Shown one piece after another: positions 33,205-45,737 of a DNA stretch of 64,000 bases. The stretch comes from Neoceratodus forsteri (lineage: Eukaryota > Chordata > Ceratodontiformes > Ceratodontidae): assembly GCA_016271365.2 (NCBI GenBank), contig CM057453.1, positions 1,078,879,001 through 1,078,943,000 of the forward strand, read 5' to 3'. The notes below the pieces were generated by a model. It had not been told where the DNA came from, searched no databases, and saw only the letters and a list, made by a program, of their open reading frames with translations. The stretch's first letter is position 1. Each line of letters begins with the position of its first letter. The position numbers were made by a program, and so were the translations under genes.

Positions 33205-36200
33205 GCAAGCGTTTTAGTGGCATGTATGTAGGCGTGCCATTTTTCTCACTCTGAGCAGGTCGACTATCGAGGAGTGTGCAATTGTGCCCATGTTCTGCCC
33301 AGAGAAAAAGCATAAACACATGGCAAGGCCCAGAAAAATGAAGGTGGACTGAAGTCCTGCCTGGTCTCGTTCCATGCCTCTGAGAAGTGCGTGACTGACC
33401 ATCAAAAAACTGAACCAGGCAGCTTCATCACCCAGTGTAAAGGAGGTAAGTTAAGTTACTTAGTGGTGCTGTGCTGCTGGCCCTTTTCAACTCTCCATCC
33501 ATCCATCTCACTAGGTGGCCTGTCGTCATGCTTTTGCCTGGTTGAGTGACTCCATTTAAGTAACAGGAAGGCCCTTCCTTGCTGTGCTCCCTCCATTCTT
33601 TCTGATGAGATTGAGGAATACAATTTGTTTGTATTTATTTTGCCACCAATTGCATTTCATCCTTCATGCAGGCAGCATTTGAAGTGACATTGGGGATGTG
33701 CATTATGTCATATGGCAAGGGACAGATCCAGGGTTGTTACCCATGTCACCTCCCCCCACCATGAAGTTGGCAATCTGAGCAGACTGCATCTGTTGATCCT
33801 CCTTGCCTGGTTGTTTTTTGGTGAACTGAAATTGCTGCTGTGCAGGTTTAATGCCCGATGTATTTACTGACTAGTTGAGATGAGTCAAGTGCATGAGTTT
33901 GCCAGAAGGGAGGTGCTCCTCAGTGGTAGCAGCCGGCAGCACTCATTGACAGCAAACAGGTTCCACTTGTTTGAAGCGCTGCCACACAAATCATGCAGGT
34001 AGATAGGAGGAGACAGCCAGTGTGCGAGAGCGCAGAGCAAGGGTTGCCAGCTGCAGCAGGAACCAGGAAGGAACCCTTTAGCATAAGTGGGCACTTGGCC
34101 CGAAGGAACTCAAGCTGAGAACCAGCTCAGTAGACAAGAAAAGGAGCAGAGCAAACAGTCAAGACTTAATCATCTTAATACTAAACAGCCACATGCCCAC
34201 ACTGCAGCATTTTAGTTTGTTTTCTCCAGTATCTCTACACAGTGCATTGCTAGCTCTGCTCTGATGTTGTTTTAGCTTTGCTAATGGTCTGACAGATAAC
34301 TTGGACCACCATTAGCAAAACATTTAACATAAACGTAAGCAGGTTCATGAAAGCCAAAAGACATCTGAATTCTGAACAGAGCTAGCAGTGCAGATTGTAC
34401 AGATACTGGAGAAAACAAACTAAAATATTAGTAGATCTCAGGGGTGCTACTGCTGACTCATGTTTTGGTAAAAATAAATTGCATAGGGTTGCTGGGATAG
34501 GTCTAACAGTTTAATTTTAAAGTATAGTTCCCAATCTGTTTGTAAAATGTACAGTTCACTTTTGGGTGGCTCGGTTGCCTGGGAATTACTTCATGGCTGG
34601 CACAGCACCTCATTTAAACTGTTCCCAGCCAGCACCAGTGCAACGCCAGCCATGCAATTTAGTGAATATAAAAACACATGAGGCAGGCAGGCAGGCAGCG
34701 CTCTGCAGCAGTATGAGGCCTAGTAATTTATCCATTATTGATTAGCTGCTAATGAGACAGTTGGAACCATTTGATTCATCGCCCTGACTCACTGAGTCAG
34801 TGTCGGCTGCTTAGCATTTTGTTATATTTAATTTAAAATGTACTGACAAGTCGTGCATGGTGAGTCTAAGACAAGTGCAGTGCAGTCAGTGACAGTTTCT
34901 GTTCCTGCAGCATGGAAAGTGGGAGGGACCCATCTCGGAGGTGGTAAGGGAGGGTGAAGAGAAGGGAGCACTGCAGAAGTCAGTAGCTCACAGTCAAGTC
35001 CCAACTTGGGAGGGGTAAATAAACCATTAAATGAAGAGAAACTGCAGTCAGTGCACGAGGGATTCACTGGGTTGGGGTTGAACTTTGCAGACCATCAATC
35101 TAGCCATGCAGGGGGATGATAATATACCCACTCTGTTGTGTAGTGGCCCTGGTTAGATTGTTGCGTTTATTTGTGCCACTACATCACCAACACTACTCAT
35201 ACATAGAGACCACGATGGCTTACCCTAAATGGTTGTGCACATGGATGGTGCTGCTGCTTGTATAGGGCAGCAGGGCCAGACAGAAGTGAGATTGATAGCT
35301 AAGCTGGACTCGGGAGGGCTGTGGCACTGTGACGGGGAGGGGAGTACGGCTTGTTTTTCACTGAGGGGACTGGGTGGGGTCGGGGTGACTCAGTAGATAC
35401 AGATTAGTATTATGTTGTTAGCAAGAGTTTTCTTCATATGAGTTAGTCAGTGCACATGCCGCATGGAGTCACTCACTCATGCTCACTGACTGCTTATTGT
35501 CATGGTTTTTTGTCTTTATTTTAGACTGTGCAATGCAACTTGTGCTGTGTGCTTGTTGTTCTGGAGCCAAATTCAGAGGTGGGTGACCCAGACGGCCCCA
35601 CAGTGATCCACCAGACAGCGGTGACGGCGTGCTGTGCTGCCAGGCACAGCAAAAGACAATAGTCTCTACTGTGTGAAATCTTACTTACAGCAAGTATGCA
35701 GTACACTCAGTCAGTCACTATCTCTCGTCTCAAGCTAGGTAGTATACTGTTAGTGTTACTGTAGTGTGTACAGTAAATACTACTTAATGGTTGTTGGTGA
35801 CTGAACTTGCTTATGGCTGGATATGTATCCTTTTTGGGAGAGGGAGGGGGCTGGCAGCTGGCTGGGGTTCTTTTTTTATGACTGTACTGGTAAATGTAAA
35901 TGTTTATTTTTTGACATACAGTACAACAGGAACAGGCAGCTATTATCTGCGTAATGGTGATGGTCAGCAAGCATGAGCAGACTAGATCACTCAGTCACCT
36001 CACCACTGACTGAATGTCTCTTGACTGACTGTATTTTATGAGTCATGGCATGCACGCTGTCAATCAAGACTATCGAGTCCTCTGTGTCCTCAGCTCAGAC
36101 TCAAACTGTGATATAGCCAAGTTCCAACAGGCATACAGTAGGAAGTGAAGGGAAGTTGGGGACATTAATGATTAATAATTATTTTTATCATACATATTTT

Positions 36201-38106
36201 TGTATTTCTTCATTGTATTTTAAATTCTCCCTTGTCGTCCTCTCCTCCTGCTGCTTCAGATGCAGCCCCTTTCCAAGTTAACACCCCAAGACCCTTCCCT
36301 GCCCCCATGTCCCATCACTGACTTCTTGTGAGTTGCTTACATCACACAGCAGGACTTTATGGTATTTCACGTCACACAGCCACAGTCACCAACACCATCA
36401 TTGAGCCTGCAAGGGGTCGGTGTTGTGTTGGTGAGGACAACGAGGTCGTACTTGGTGAGGGGTCCACTCATCGTGTCGCTGGGGAGATGCATGTGTCCAT
36501 CTCATCTGTTTCTCTCCTTAATGCCTGGAGGTGAATGGAGCATGTGTGCCACTGCATGTGAGTGGTGTACGCAGTGCTGCCACATGTGTACTACTACTGG
36601 CAATGGTACCGGAGATGATTCACACTCGACTGCAACCCACACAGGGAGAGGGACTACTTACTAGCCTTAACTCCCCACTCCCATGCCTAATGCGCTCAGC
36701 AAGTTACATGTTTTGGTCTTTGGGTATTTTAATTGTTGTTGCTGCCTTGCTGATATAGTTAACTAGTGCTGCTGCTAGTACTGTTTTGTTTGTGTGAATG
36801 AATGAGATTTAATTGTATGTTATTTTGTTCCAGGTTGTTGATTCATACATCTTCAGTGGAAGACAAGCACTGCCATGGCACCACCAGCCACTGTCAGTCA
36901 GACCAGTTTTCATCATATTGGTGAAGAACACAGAACAGAAGAGAAAAGACCCTGGCCTGGAATGGAAGACAAAAATGTATGAAAAACTCCACTCCTCATT
37001 TTGTAATGACATTTTTTTTTGGTGGGGGGTTCTTTTTTTAGGATTGACCTGTTGACTTCGCCGATGGATTTTTATAGGATTGTTAATTTTTTCCATGACA
37101 GTCTGTCACAGTGTTAGCCAGCCAGCCCATTATGCAACTCTGGTAAGCGGGTAGTAGGTTAGGTATGTATGCTACCGCAGCTATCTGGCTATGCTACTGG
37201 ACTGGACCCAGTTAGGTAAGCAGGTTACCTTACCCTAGTTCAGCCAGGTATGGTGGGTGGGTGTGGGAACTTAAGGGTTTGTTTAACTAGACTGTGGCTG
37301 CTGCTGCGGCTGTGCACTTGTTACCTTACTTGAGTACATGGTCATCATTATTGGAGACAAGAATAGAGATGAACATTGTGAGTGAGGGAGGACTCAGTAG
37401 ACTCAAAGAATGAGTTTGTTATTCTTCGTGAGTAAGACAGTAGAATGATCTCCATAAGGGACAATAGGGGCACTGGCCACAAATAACTGATTGCTTTGCT
37501 GTTATAACATGAATGGTCTGAGAGTCTGAGTTTCAGGTATAAATACGGTTCTAGGACTGCGTTTCTGTTTTCTTTTGTATTATTTTTGTTAATATAATTG
37601 TTCTGTACAGACACACAGAGCATCTGAGTGCTCATCATCTGATGACAACTCTTTGTGGCGGAGTGATCATCTCAGTGCACACCGTTCTTGGCTATCCATC
37701 CTCCTTGTATCAGTTGAAGAGTTATGCAGCAGTGCAGCAGCAGACGAGCAGCTGATCAAGACAAGTGCGACCGCTATCTGAAGACTTCTGAAGTCATCTG
37801 CTTCCTGTCGTGCTAAGTGCTAACCTGAGAATTGAACTGGTTTGGGGGAACCGTGAGTAGGTGAAGGTTGTACTGGCTGCCATCAGCAAGTCTCTCTCAC
37901 CAAACAAATAGAAGAGAGACTGACTTAATCTGAAATTGAAATTGTATTGAATGTGCTACTAGCAGTGAGCTCCACACTTCATAGAGACTTTGCAGTTATT
38001 TGACCTGCAAGCAGTGATGCAGATAATGCAAAAGAGCTGTTCAATGTCACCAAGACATTTCCACTTCTGATTGTTATATGTTGTTATTAAGTCAGTTCAT
38101 CACTCA
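33205..38106 (+). other. hAT 5' non-coding region with possible spliced exons
   Basis: No recognised protein is encoded in these 4.9 kb. Splice-like signals include a donor AGGAG/GTAAGT at 33446, an acceptor TTTTGTTCCAG at 36833 with a possible exon to 36976, and a strong pyrimidine tract plus CAG at 37610 with a possible exon to 37852 (donor GTGAGT). Together with the acceptor at 40541 they could make a multi-exon 5' leader. Words of the type CACTGACTCAGTC cluster at 34784, 35467, 35708 and 35981. A (GGCA)n run lies at 34681-34698. Confidence 0.4.
34208..34428. repeat. Foldback (MITE-like) element inside the hAT
   Basis: The outer sequences starting ATTTTAGTTTGTTTTCTCCA (34208 onward) and ending with the complement at 34428 are inverted repeats of about 80-110 bp. 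The right arm contains an extra segment of about 30 bp. No coding capacity. The TSD is unclear. It is probably a non-autonomous DNA element that landed in the hAT, though it could be an internal structural repeat of the hAT. Confidence 0.65.
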
Positions 38107-38115
38107 GTAGTAAGT
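38107..38115. repeat. Left target-site duplication of Rx-B
   Basis: GTAGTAAGT here pairs with GTGGTAAGT at 39687-39695, one mismatch in nine. Confidence 0.6.
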
Positions 38116-39686
38116 TTATTTATTTTATTTATTTATTTATTTATCAAGTCTAGGATTACAAATACCTTTGAGCCATGGCTCTTTTACAAAGGTTCCACGT
38201 CAGAGAAATACAAATTATGGGGAACATCAAGACAGGCATTACAACAATGTGGACATTGCAAACAGAGTACAGATTAATACAGTTCAAGGGTAGCATTGTA
38301 ACAAGGCAGCCAGCGGCATTTGTCAGAGAAAATAGACAACAGATAAGAAGTGCCAGAGTCATAGGGAGAGGGAAGAGGGTAGGGGGGGAGAAGGAATGTA
38401 GGAAGGTTGGCAAGAGGGTGAAAAGTGCAGCATTGGGTATACCAAGATGTGAGGGTAGAATCCAGTGGGGGGGGCAACTAGAGCAGAAAGGGAAGTGGAG
38501 AGACAAGGTTAAGTTGGGTAGTCACAGGAGCTGTTGGTAATGAGATAGTCCTGGAGCCTAATTTTAAACATACCAATAGTTGGGGCAGAGGAGATGGTTG
38601 GGCTGAGGCCATTGAACCAGAGTGGTGCTCGATAAGCAAAAGAGCATTGTCCCTGTGAAGTGTGACAGTGGGGACTTTCAGTAGCTGTAGCGTGGATCTC
38701 CTAAGGCACCATTTGTTAATCGAGTGTTGTAACAGAGTTGAGACCCCAGAAGGTGCAAGGCCAAGGTAGATTTTTTGACCATGGAGCAGGTGAGAAACTT
38801 TATGCTGTTTGATAGTTGGAGCCAGCCGGTCTGAGTGTACAGGTCACATGTGTGGGTGAGACGGTGAGCACCAGTGATGAGCCGACATGCTTTATTTAAG
38901 GCAGTTGAGAGGCGTCTAAGGGTTGTGGTTGTGGCCAACCCATAAATGATGAGACCATAGTCTGTTACAGAGATCACAGAGCTCAGGACTGCAACCTTCA
39001 AAGCTTCTGGTGTGAGGTGTGGTCTGTGTTTGTAGAGGAGACCAAGCCATGTATTAGCAGCTCTAGCTACATTATCTACATGAAGTCCATAGGAGAGATT
39101 AGGGTCAAGCTGAATCCCTAAGTATTTGAAGGACACCACCTGATCTAGAGTGTTGCCCTGGGTGGTGGAGATAGCCAAGTGGTGTAGCTTGTGTGGGTTA
39201 TGAGAGCTGCAGAAGAGCATAGATTTGGTTTTCTTGTCATTGAGGACCAGTTTATGATTAAGAAACCATGTCTCTACAGAACTAAAACCAAGTTGAAGGT
39301 TGTGTTGAAGAGTTGCAGGATCTTTGTGAGTGGAGAATACAACAGCATCATCAGCATATAGTATGATCTGCTCAGAGCAGTGGTAGGGAGGGAGTTTAGA
39401 AAAGGCTGAAAGGAGGGTCCCAGTATGGATCCCTGTGGGACACCAATGAAAAGGCAGGGTGTTAGAAAAAGCATCCGCAAGTTTTACTCTCTGTGACCGG
39501 TTTTCTAAGTAGCTTTTAAACCAGAGAGAAGAGTCAGGTGATAGCCCGGCATTCAGTAGTTGCTGTATTAGTAGTCCATGGTGTACTGTATCGAAGGCCT
39601 TGGAGAGGTCGACGAAAATGGCCCCTGTGAGAAGGCCATTGTCAAGGGATTTGTGCAAAGCTCCAGTGAACTCAAGAAGGGCTGTG
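38116..39686 (-). mobile_element. Rx-B: 5'-truncated Rex1/L2-like LINE inserted in the hAT
   Basis: The reverse-strand element ends with a (TAAA)n tail, seen as (TTTA)n at 38116-38146 on the plus strand. It carries a C-terminal reverse transcriptase frame and 3' untranslated sequence. It is truncated just upstream of RT motif A. A 9-bp near-perfect duplication flanks it. Rx-A (7805-10263) has the same kind of TTTA tail and similar RT. Confidence 0.82.
38678..39665 (-). pseudogene. Rx-B reverse transcriptase, 326-codon open frame
   Basis: The frame is open from 39658 to 38678. AIFVDLSKAFDTVHHGLL near 39575-39625 is RT motif A, and SLWFKSYLENRSQRVKL follows near 39480-39530. The motif B area is degraded (PTGIHTGTLLSAF; QG expected). 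QIILYADDAVVFSTH has intact YADD at 39348-39359, and LNDKKTKSMLFCSS near 39195-39240 is the post-catalytic motif. VSFKYLGIQLDPNLSYG and NKACRLITGAHRLTH lie further on. The endonuclease and first RT blocks are absent. The long open frame suggests a comparatively young insertion. Confidence 0.85.
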
Positions 39687-39695
39687 GTGGTAAGT
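39687..39695. repeat. Right target-site duplication of Rx-B
   Basis: Partner of 38107-38115. hAT sequence continues beyond. Confidence 0.6.
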
Positions 39696-40541
39696 CACAG
39701 TCTTTAACCCACAAGTCTTCATTTTAGTGACCTATGTGTGTAACGTGCAGTTGTGTAGTCATATCTTGTGCTTTGCACTTGTTCATTTATTGGTTGGGTC
39801 GGGTATACTCAGACAAATGACACACGCACACATTGTTGTTTTCACTCAGGTTGTTTGACCAAAGTTTTCTTCTACCTTGGTGACATGACATTTTCAGCTG
39901 TTTTTCTCTTTTTTTGCTCAACTACCTGGATTATATTCTACATGCTGCCTATAAGCAAGGATATCCATATTCACAGATACTGATGCACCCCTCATCCCAC
40001 CACTCCTTCAAAATCTGACAGTTCAGTTTTAGCAGGGAACCAAGGTGGTCACCAGGGGTATCATACATGCTGCCTATAAGCAATGATGTCCACTTAATCC
40101 ACATGGGATGCACTACTACTGAGTGACTGACCCGACCTACTCCACCTAAAACAGTTGTACCAGGCTTGCATTGGATGTGCTACATGCATTGCTCCCTATA
40201 AGTAATGCTACTCATATTCAAACAGGTGCTGCATGCTGATGCATGCACAGTCTGCATGCACCACATGACTCACCACCACCACCACCACTCCTAAAACTGA
40301 TAGTGTCATAAAGCAGTTGTCCTCTGTGTTTTCATGCTTTAGCACATGGCTCATGAACAGTGAATAGTTTTATCACTGTCTCAAGTTGGGACTTATTATC
40401 ACCATCACTATACTTCAATTAGAAAAGACAGACCCAGACGGTCCAGACCACCCTTTCAGGCCAACTCAATCCATTCCAATATATTAATATCCTATATAAA
40501 TTTCTAGTTCCAGTTATCAAACAAATCATTGCATCTTGCAG
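39696..40541 (+). other. hAT non-coding region before the transposase
   Basis: No protein motif is visible. A repeated phrase around CATGCTGCCTATAAGCAA occurs near 39940-39960 and again near 40070-40085. A pyrimidine-to-AG transition ends at 40541, a plausible splice acceptor for the transposase exon. Confidence 0.4.
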
Positions 40542-42948
40542 TCATTTGTAAAAAAATTCAGAAATGTTTATTGTTTCATAGAAAAACTGCTAGAGAAACA
40601 ACACACGTACAACGAGAGGTTGAAAGTAATAATGCAGATACAGGTTGTAGTAGTGAGTAAAATTTGCCTGAGGATGATCATGGTGGCACGTCATGTAGTG
40701 TTACAAATAGAACAGATATTGCTTCATCATGTGTAGTGATGGAGACAGATGAGGAATTAGAGCCTAGTAGTAGTAGTACTGTGGTAGCAGCTGATGATTC
40801 AATTTCATCACACATGATACCCCCCCAAAAAATATATATATGTGGCATTCAGGAAGAGTGGAGGACACTGTATAAATGGGTAGATTTTAAGGTTGTTGAC
40901 AGCACTGTTTTTATCTACTGTAACATTTTTAAGGCAGCTGGTAAAAGAAATACCTTCACATCGGGCTGTACCAACTACAGACACACAATGCTTGTACATC
41001 ATAATACAAGTACTGACCATGTTCTAGCAGTAAAGGAAGTTCTGCTTAAAATATCCTTTAATACAGCTGCAGTAAATGCTATTAAAAAGACAGAGAAATG
41101 TGCTGCTGCAGCTGTGTATTCAGCGTATTGGTTAGCAAAGGAAGAACTCCCCCCCTTCAAAATTTGCATCTCTTCTGAATCTTCATGCCCTTTTAGGTGT
41201 TGAGGTTAATCCTAATGTGTATACACACAATGACTCTGTGCGTGAATTGCATACAGCATGCAGCAATGTAATAGAAGAAGAAATATTTTCAGAAATTGCT
41301 TCAGCATCATGTATGGGTATCGTGTGATGAATCAACAGATCTCACAAACAGCAAAAAACTTGTACTTTATTGTCAAACTGTGGTCAATGAGACTGTAAAG
41401 ACACATTTTCTAGAAAACTTGCAGATATCAGATGGTAAAGCAGAAAGCATAACAAATGTTATTCTAGACTTCTTTCGTAAGCATAACATACCATTTGAAA
41501 AGTGTGTAGGATTCTGTTCAGATGGCGAGTCAGTGATGAGAGGTTCTCATACAGGGGTAGCAAAGAGACTAATGGATGTGAACCCTTATATGATTTCAGT
41601 TAACTGCCTTGCACATAGGCTGTCTCTTGCTGCATCACAAGCAGCAAAAAATGAGAAATACTTGAAGGACTATCAGAGTACACCACAATCTGTGTTCTCA
41701 TATTTTTCAAGCAGTGCTGTCAGGACTCATCATCTGACAGAATTAGAAGTTCTGCTTGATGACCCTGTGCTTCATCTCAAAGAACCCAAATAGATTCGCT
41801 GGTTAGCATTTCACAAAGCAGTTGAGACCGTTAGTAGAATATGGCCTTCTCTTGTAGCATTTTTTGACAATGACCCTGCTTCCATACAAAATGCCACAGC
41901 AACAGGGGTCTTAAAAATGCTGAAAAGTGTCACATTTTTTGTAGTAACCCAACTCTTGCTTGATGTTCTTTCACATGTAACAAAACTAAGCAAGATTTTT
42001 CAGTCTGATAACTTAGACCTAACCATCATTATACCAGTTATTACCAGTGCAGTAGCTAGCATAATGGAAATGAAAACAAATCCTGGTCCAATGATCAAGG
42101 AGGTTCTACAGCAACTTACTGAGAATAACCGTCACCTTACTTTAGAAGTAAAAGGACAGGCTTGTAAAGTAGAAGAAGAACAGTTCAAATCACAGTTTGA
42201 GAGGCTTAAAAATAGCTACCTAGACAAACTGGTAAGCAACATTCAGGAAAGATTTCCCAATGAAATGATGGATGTTTTGTGTGCTTTCTAAATTTTTGAT
42301 CCTAGAACAAAATGGGATACTTCACCTCTTCCCCCTGACTATGGTGAGAAAGAACTGGATGTTCTTTCTCATTATGGCCATTGGCGTGCCACTGAAAGTG
42401 GTACTGAAACTGATCTTCACAAGGATAAATATGCTACAGAGATAGAGTGGTCTCAGGTTAAAAGGTTACTTCAACAACCTTGTCACTCTCGGATGCAATA
42501 CTTGGACTTTGCCAAGATAATAATTTCAAAGTATTTTGCCATTTACCCCAACATTTCTCGGTTGCTGTCTTGTGGTCTGGCCGTACCAGTAAACAGTGCC
42601 TGCTGTGAAAGGGGATTTTCCTTTCAAAACAGGATCAAAACTAGGTATTGAAGTAATCTCTCGGATTCATATTTTGAGATGGTCTCCAGAACTGCAACAG
42701 AGGGTGTACCACTCAATGAATTTAATGTGGAAAAAGCCCTTCTAAAATGGAAACAAGCATGAGACTGCAGGGTGAAATTCACAGTTCTGGGAGGCAGAGT
42801 AATGAGCGCAGGTGGTGAGCCTTCATCTTCAGGTAATACATTGTCAGCCGATGCCACTGCAAGTAGTAGTGATACTACTTCTGAAATGACTGCTACAAAT
42901 CAGAATGAGCAGCCCATACCACTGTCGTCTTCTGATTCAGAAGAATAA
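40542..42948 (+). pseudogene. hAT transposase relic (ZNF862-like / hAT dimerisation family)
   Basis: The N-terminal zinc-finger-like region has YCNIFKAAGKRNTFTSGC ... HHNTSTDH near 40916-41020, where the second Cys of a C-x2-C pair appears replaced by Phe. The RNase H-like core keeps all three expected acidic residues. These are the Asp in CDESTD (41326), the Asp in GFCSDGESVM (41521) and the Glu in CCERGFS (42607). NCLAHRLSLA lies near 41604-41635. The C-terminal hAT dimerisation block follows (YPNISRLLSCGLAVPVNSA; 42540-42600). The frame runs on to 42948 with an acidic Ser-rich tail ending SSSDSEE. Breaks are a shift in a C run near 41150, another near 41305, and stops at 40658, 41791, 42289, 42648 and about 42762. 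It would excise and reinsert the element. Confidence 0.87.
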
Positions 42949-45737
42949 TTTGTTGAAACTGTAATATGAGTAACAACTTACTGTCTTTTCCGGTTGGCAC
43001 TGGCTGTGCACCAGATAAGTACTCCAGAACAGCACGGTGGTAACTCTCGGGCCAAGCCCCTTGAATTTAGTGACAAACAATCAATCTCAGACTCAGGGTC
43101 TTTCTGCCGTCTTTAGTTTAAGAAGTCCTCACTGAGTAAGGTTTATGTAGGAGAACTAGCCTCCCTCCCAGATCACCTCTTCCTATGGGTTGCTCAGCTG
43201 CTTGGTACTCAGCCCTAGGGTGATGGTGGTAATGTGGTATGGTACATGATGTTATGATGACTGAGATACCACTGAAGAAGAAAGAACAGACAGTTAGTAG
43301 TCTTACTTACCGTAATGGTAAGAGTACATCTTTGGGGGGATCTCAGTCATGGGTATTTCTCTCAACCATCCCACTTTTCTCTTGGGGGTCTTTTCTTTCA
43401 GGAACTGGCACCTGCAGTCCTTAGCTATCTGTTGTATCTGTCTACTGTTACTGTATCCAACATCATCACTTTTTTATAGCCAAGTAAGTCACTGGATGGG
43501 ACGCTGTTGGGTCCCTTCATTTTCGTCTGTTCTCACTTTTCCCAGAGCTGTTCTTTCTAGCCCTGTTCCACTCTGTCTCCGGGGAGGAGGACTGGTAAGG
43601 TGGATGCCGTGTATTTTCCCTTTACCCTGATGCTGTGGCATGATGTAATGGAAGCTTAAAGCAGCCTAATGTATGCTCATGAATGATTATGAGATGACAT
43701 GCATTTGTGTTTTCATCCATGTTTCACGATGACTCTCATCTGACGTAATGAATCATGGTCACCCGAACACAATGTGGCATCGAGACAGCCTATGCACAAG
43801 AAAACAATGAGAAACTTGGAACACGATTGCAACAAGTGCACCAGATCCAGCACCATGTACTAAATGCAACTACAATCAGTTTACTATCTGTATTCTGTGT
43901 TGATAACAATCAGAGTTATCAATCAGACCACTGCCACAATGACTGCTACTCCTAGGCTCTAAATCTAACTCTGTCAAACAAGTTAATCACAGGGATTCCT
44001 TCCTTCCATCCATTCCAGTCCATTCTCATGTGTACTACTACATCCTATTGCAGTGTTTCACACTGTATGTACATTACATTACAACAACATGCTGTTTGGG
44101 AGCTCAGCTGTATTCATGTATTGTAGTGTGCAGTAGCTCTGCAGCCCCATGCAGACCCCAACAGTACAACATATTGTACACATGAAACAGAAACGTTTCA
44201 AAGTTTCACTTTCACACCTTGCTTGTATACACAGCCAGGTAAAAGTAGAAATGATTTTTACCAATTGTTATACATTTTATTGTTGTACAACAACTACATA
44301 TAGAGTCAGATGCAATTCAACATTTTTAACTTCTGGTATCTGGCAATTTTTTTCACAACAAATGTGTTATGTTTGTATTCTCCACCTTCTTGAAATGTAA
44401 TACTGTAAAACAGATACTGGCGGAAAACTAATAAGTCTAAAATTTAATTTTAACCAAGTAACTTTTTCCGGGATTATTATTGTAACTTGTCTTGTACTAC
44501 ATGGCAATTTTTTTTTACACATTCCACGTTTTATAACAAAATGTCTTCGGTCAGTGAACGTCAGTCTATGATATGAATGAACACTTGAAGAAAATCAGAA
44601 CTTCAGGTCATTATAATTAACAGCAGTTATTAATTACATTTCCATGCTTGTTGCAATAACAGAAACTGTTAACTACTTCTTAACCATAACAAAGTACATC
44701 TAGTATGGTATATGTCATGTATCAGCAGCTTACACAAAATGTTACATGATACACACGAGTGTTAAGAAAATGTATTACACATGAGTGATAATCATAGCCT
44801 CATTTTATTTATGTTGAGATGACAGATGACACTAAGTGTATGTATATGTGCGTTGTTGGTTGATATACTCAGTTTATTTAACATACATGTCTTGAGAGAT
44901 TAGCTGGGATTACTCAAGTAAAATATTTAACTATATTACAGTGAGTTCAGTTGTCTTATATTGTGTTACTCTAAGACAAATACCCAGGTTTGATACACTG
45001 TAAGGCACTGTGTGACTAAGCTAACATTACAATTGCAAGACTCACAAAATAACACTGGGCCATCCTGTCCCTCCTATTACATTTGATGCTTGCTAATTAC
45101 AGTGACTGGCAGGGGCAGGCGACAGGCGGCACTGACAATCATTGAAAAATCAACACAGATACAGATGTTGTCAACAATAACATGACATCTTCTTCTCCTC
45201 TCCCTCCAGTCCAGTGTCCCTCCCATCCCTCCTTCTCATTCTGCCTAAAAGGTAAATTACTGTAATTACTAAAGGGCAGTCCCAGTGTCCCAGAGTCCCA
45301 CTCCCAGCTGGCTTGATGTGTGCGAAGAAGTTGAACTATGTTTGCACACCTCTCATAGGCTGCTGCTGCTCTGACTATTACTCCTCCTGGCTACTCAACT
45401 CTGGGTGTGCTGACACTGACTATCCTCAGTCAGTCCGTCTTTCTCCTGTACTTCCTTTCCTGTACATAGTTGATCACGCAGATTGCATAGCTAACCTTAG
45501 CTATCTGGGCTGGCCTGGTACATAACCTGAAAGAGGCAAAAAAAAAATTAGAAAATAGAAATAATAAGTAAACTGCTTTAACTTCTATATTATTAACATA
45601 CAGACAATGTTAATGTGTTTCTACAGTATTTCTAAGGATTCTGATTTTTGGACCCACAAATTTGGTTTTGGACCCACATTTTTGGTAGTGGCAGGTCCAA
45701 TTGGACCCACATTCATGGAACCCTACCATTGTCACTG
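42949..45737 (+). other. hAT 3' non-coding region
   Basis: No further protein is recognisable in this 2.8 kb. It includes several AT-rich tracts. The terminal 120 bp contain three copies of a TTGGACCCACA-type word at 45648-45712, in keeping with the subterminal repeats that hAT transposases bind. The end is GTCACTG at 45731-45737. Confidence 0.5.

Larger units (their letters stand above)
32906..45737 (+). mobile_element. 12.8-kb hAT-superfamily DNA transposon inserted in L1-A ORF2
   Basis: The element is bounded by CAGTGAC (32906) and its complement GTCACTG (ending 45737), typical hAT termini beginning with CAGTG. Beyond these 7 bp the two ends do not match well. It is flanked by an imperfect 8-bp TSD. 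L1-A ORF2 aligned with L1-C stops at its left edge and resumes at its right edge, which fixes the boundaries independently. It carries one transposase gene (40542-42948), a long 5' non-coding part, and a nested Rx-B. Even without Rx-B it is about 11.3 kb, far longer than the usual 2.5-5 kb. Confidence 0.75.

Noticed and set aside
36328..36758. Possible host exons in overlapping forward frames of 68-101 codons
   Set aside because: Three frames overlap in different phases with no domain. The region is inside the hAT non-coding part.
42624..42857. 77-codon reverse-strand frame
   Set aside because: It is antisense to the C-terminal end of the hAT transposase relic.
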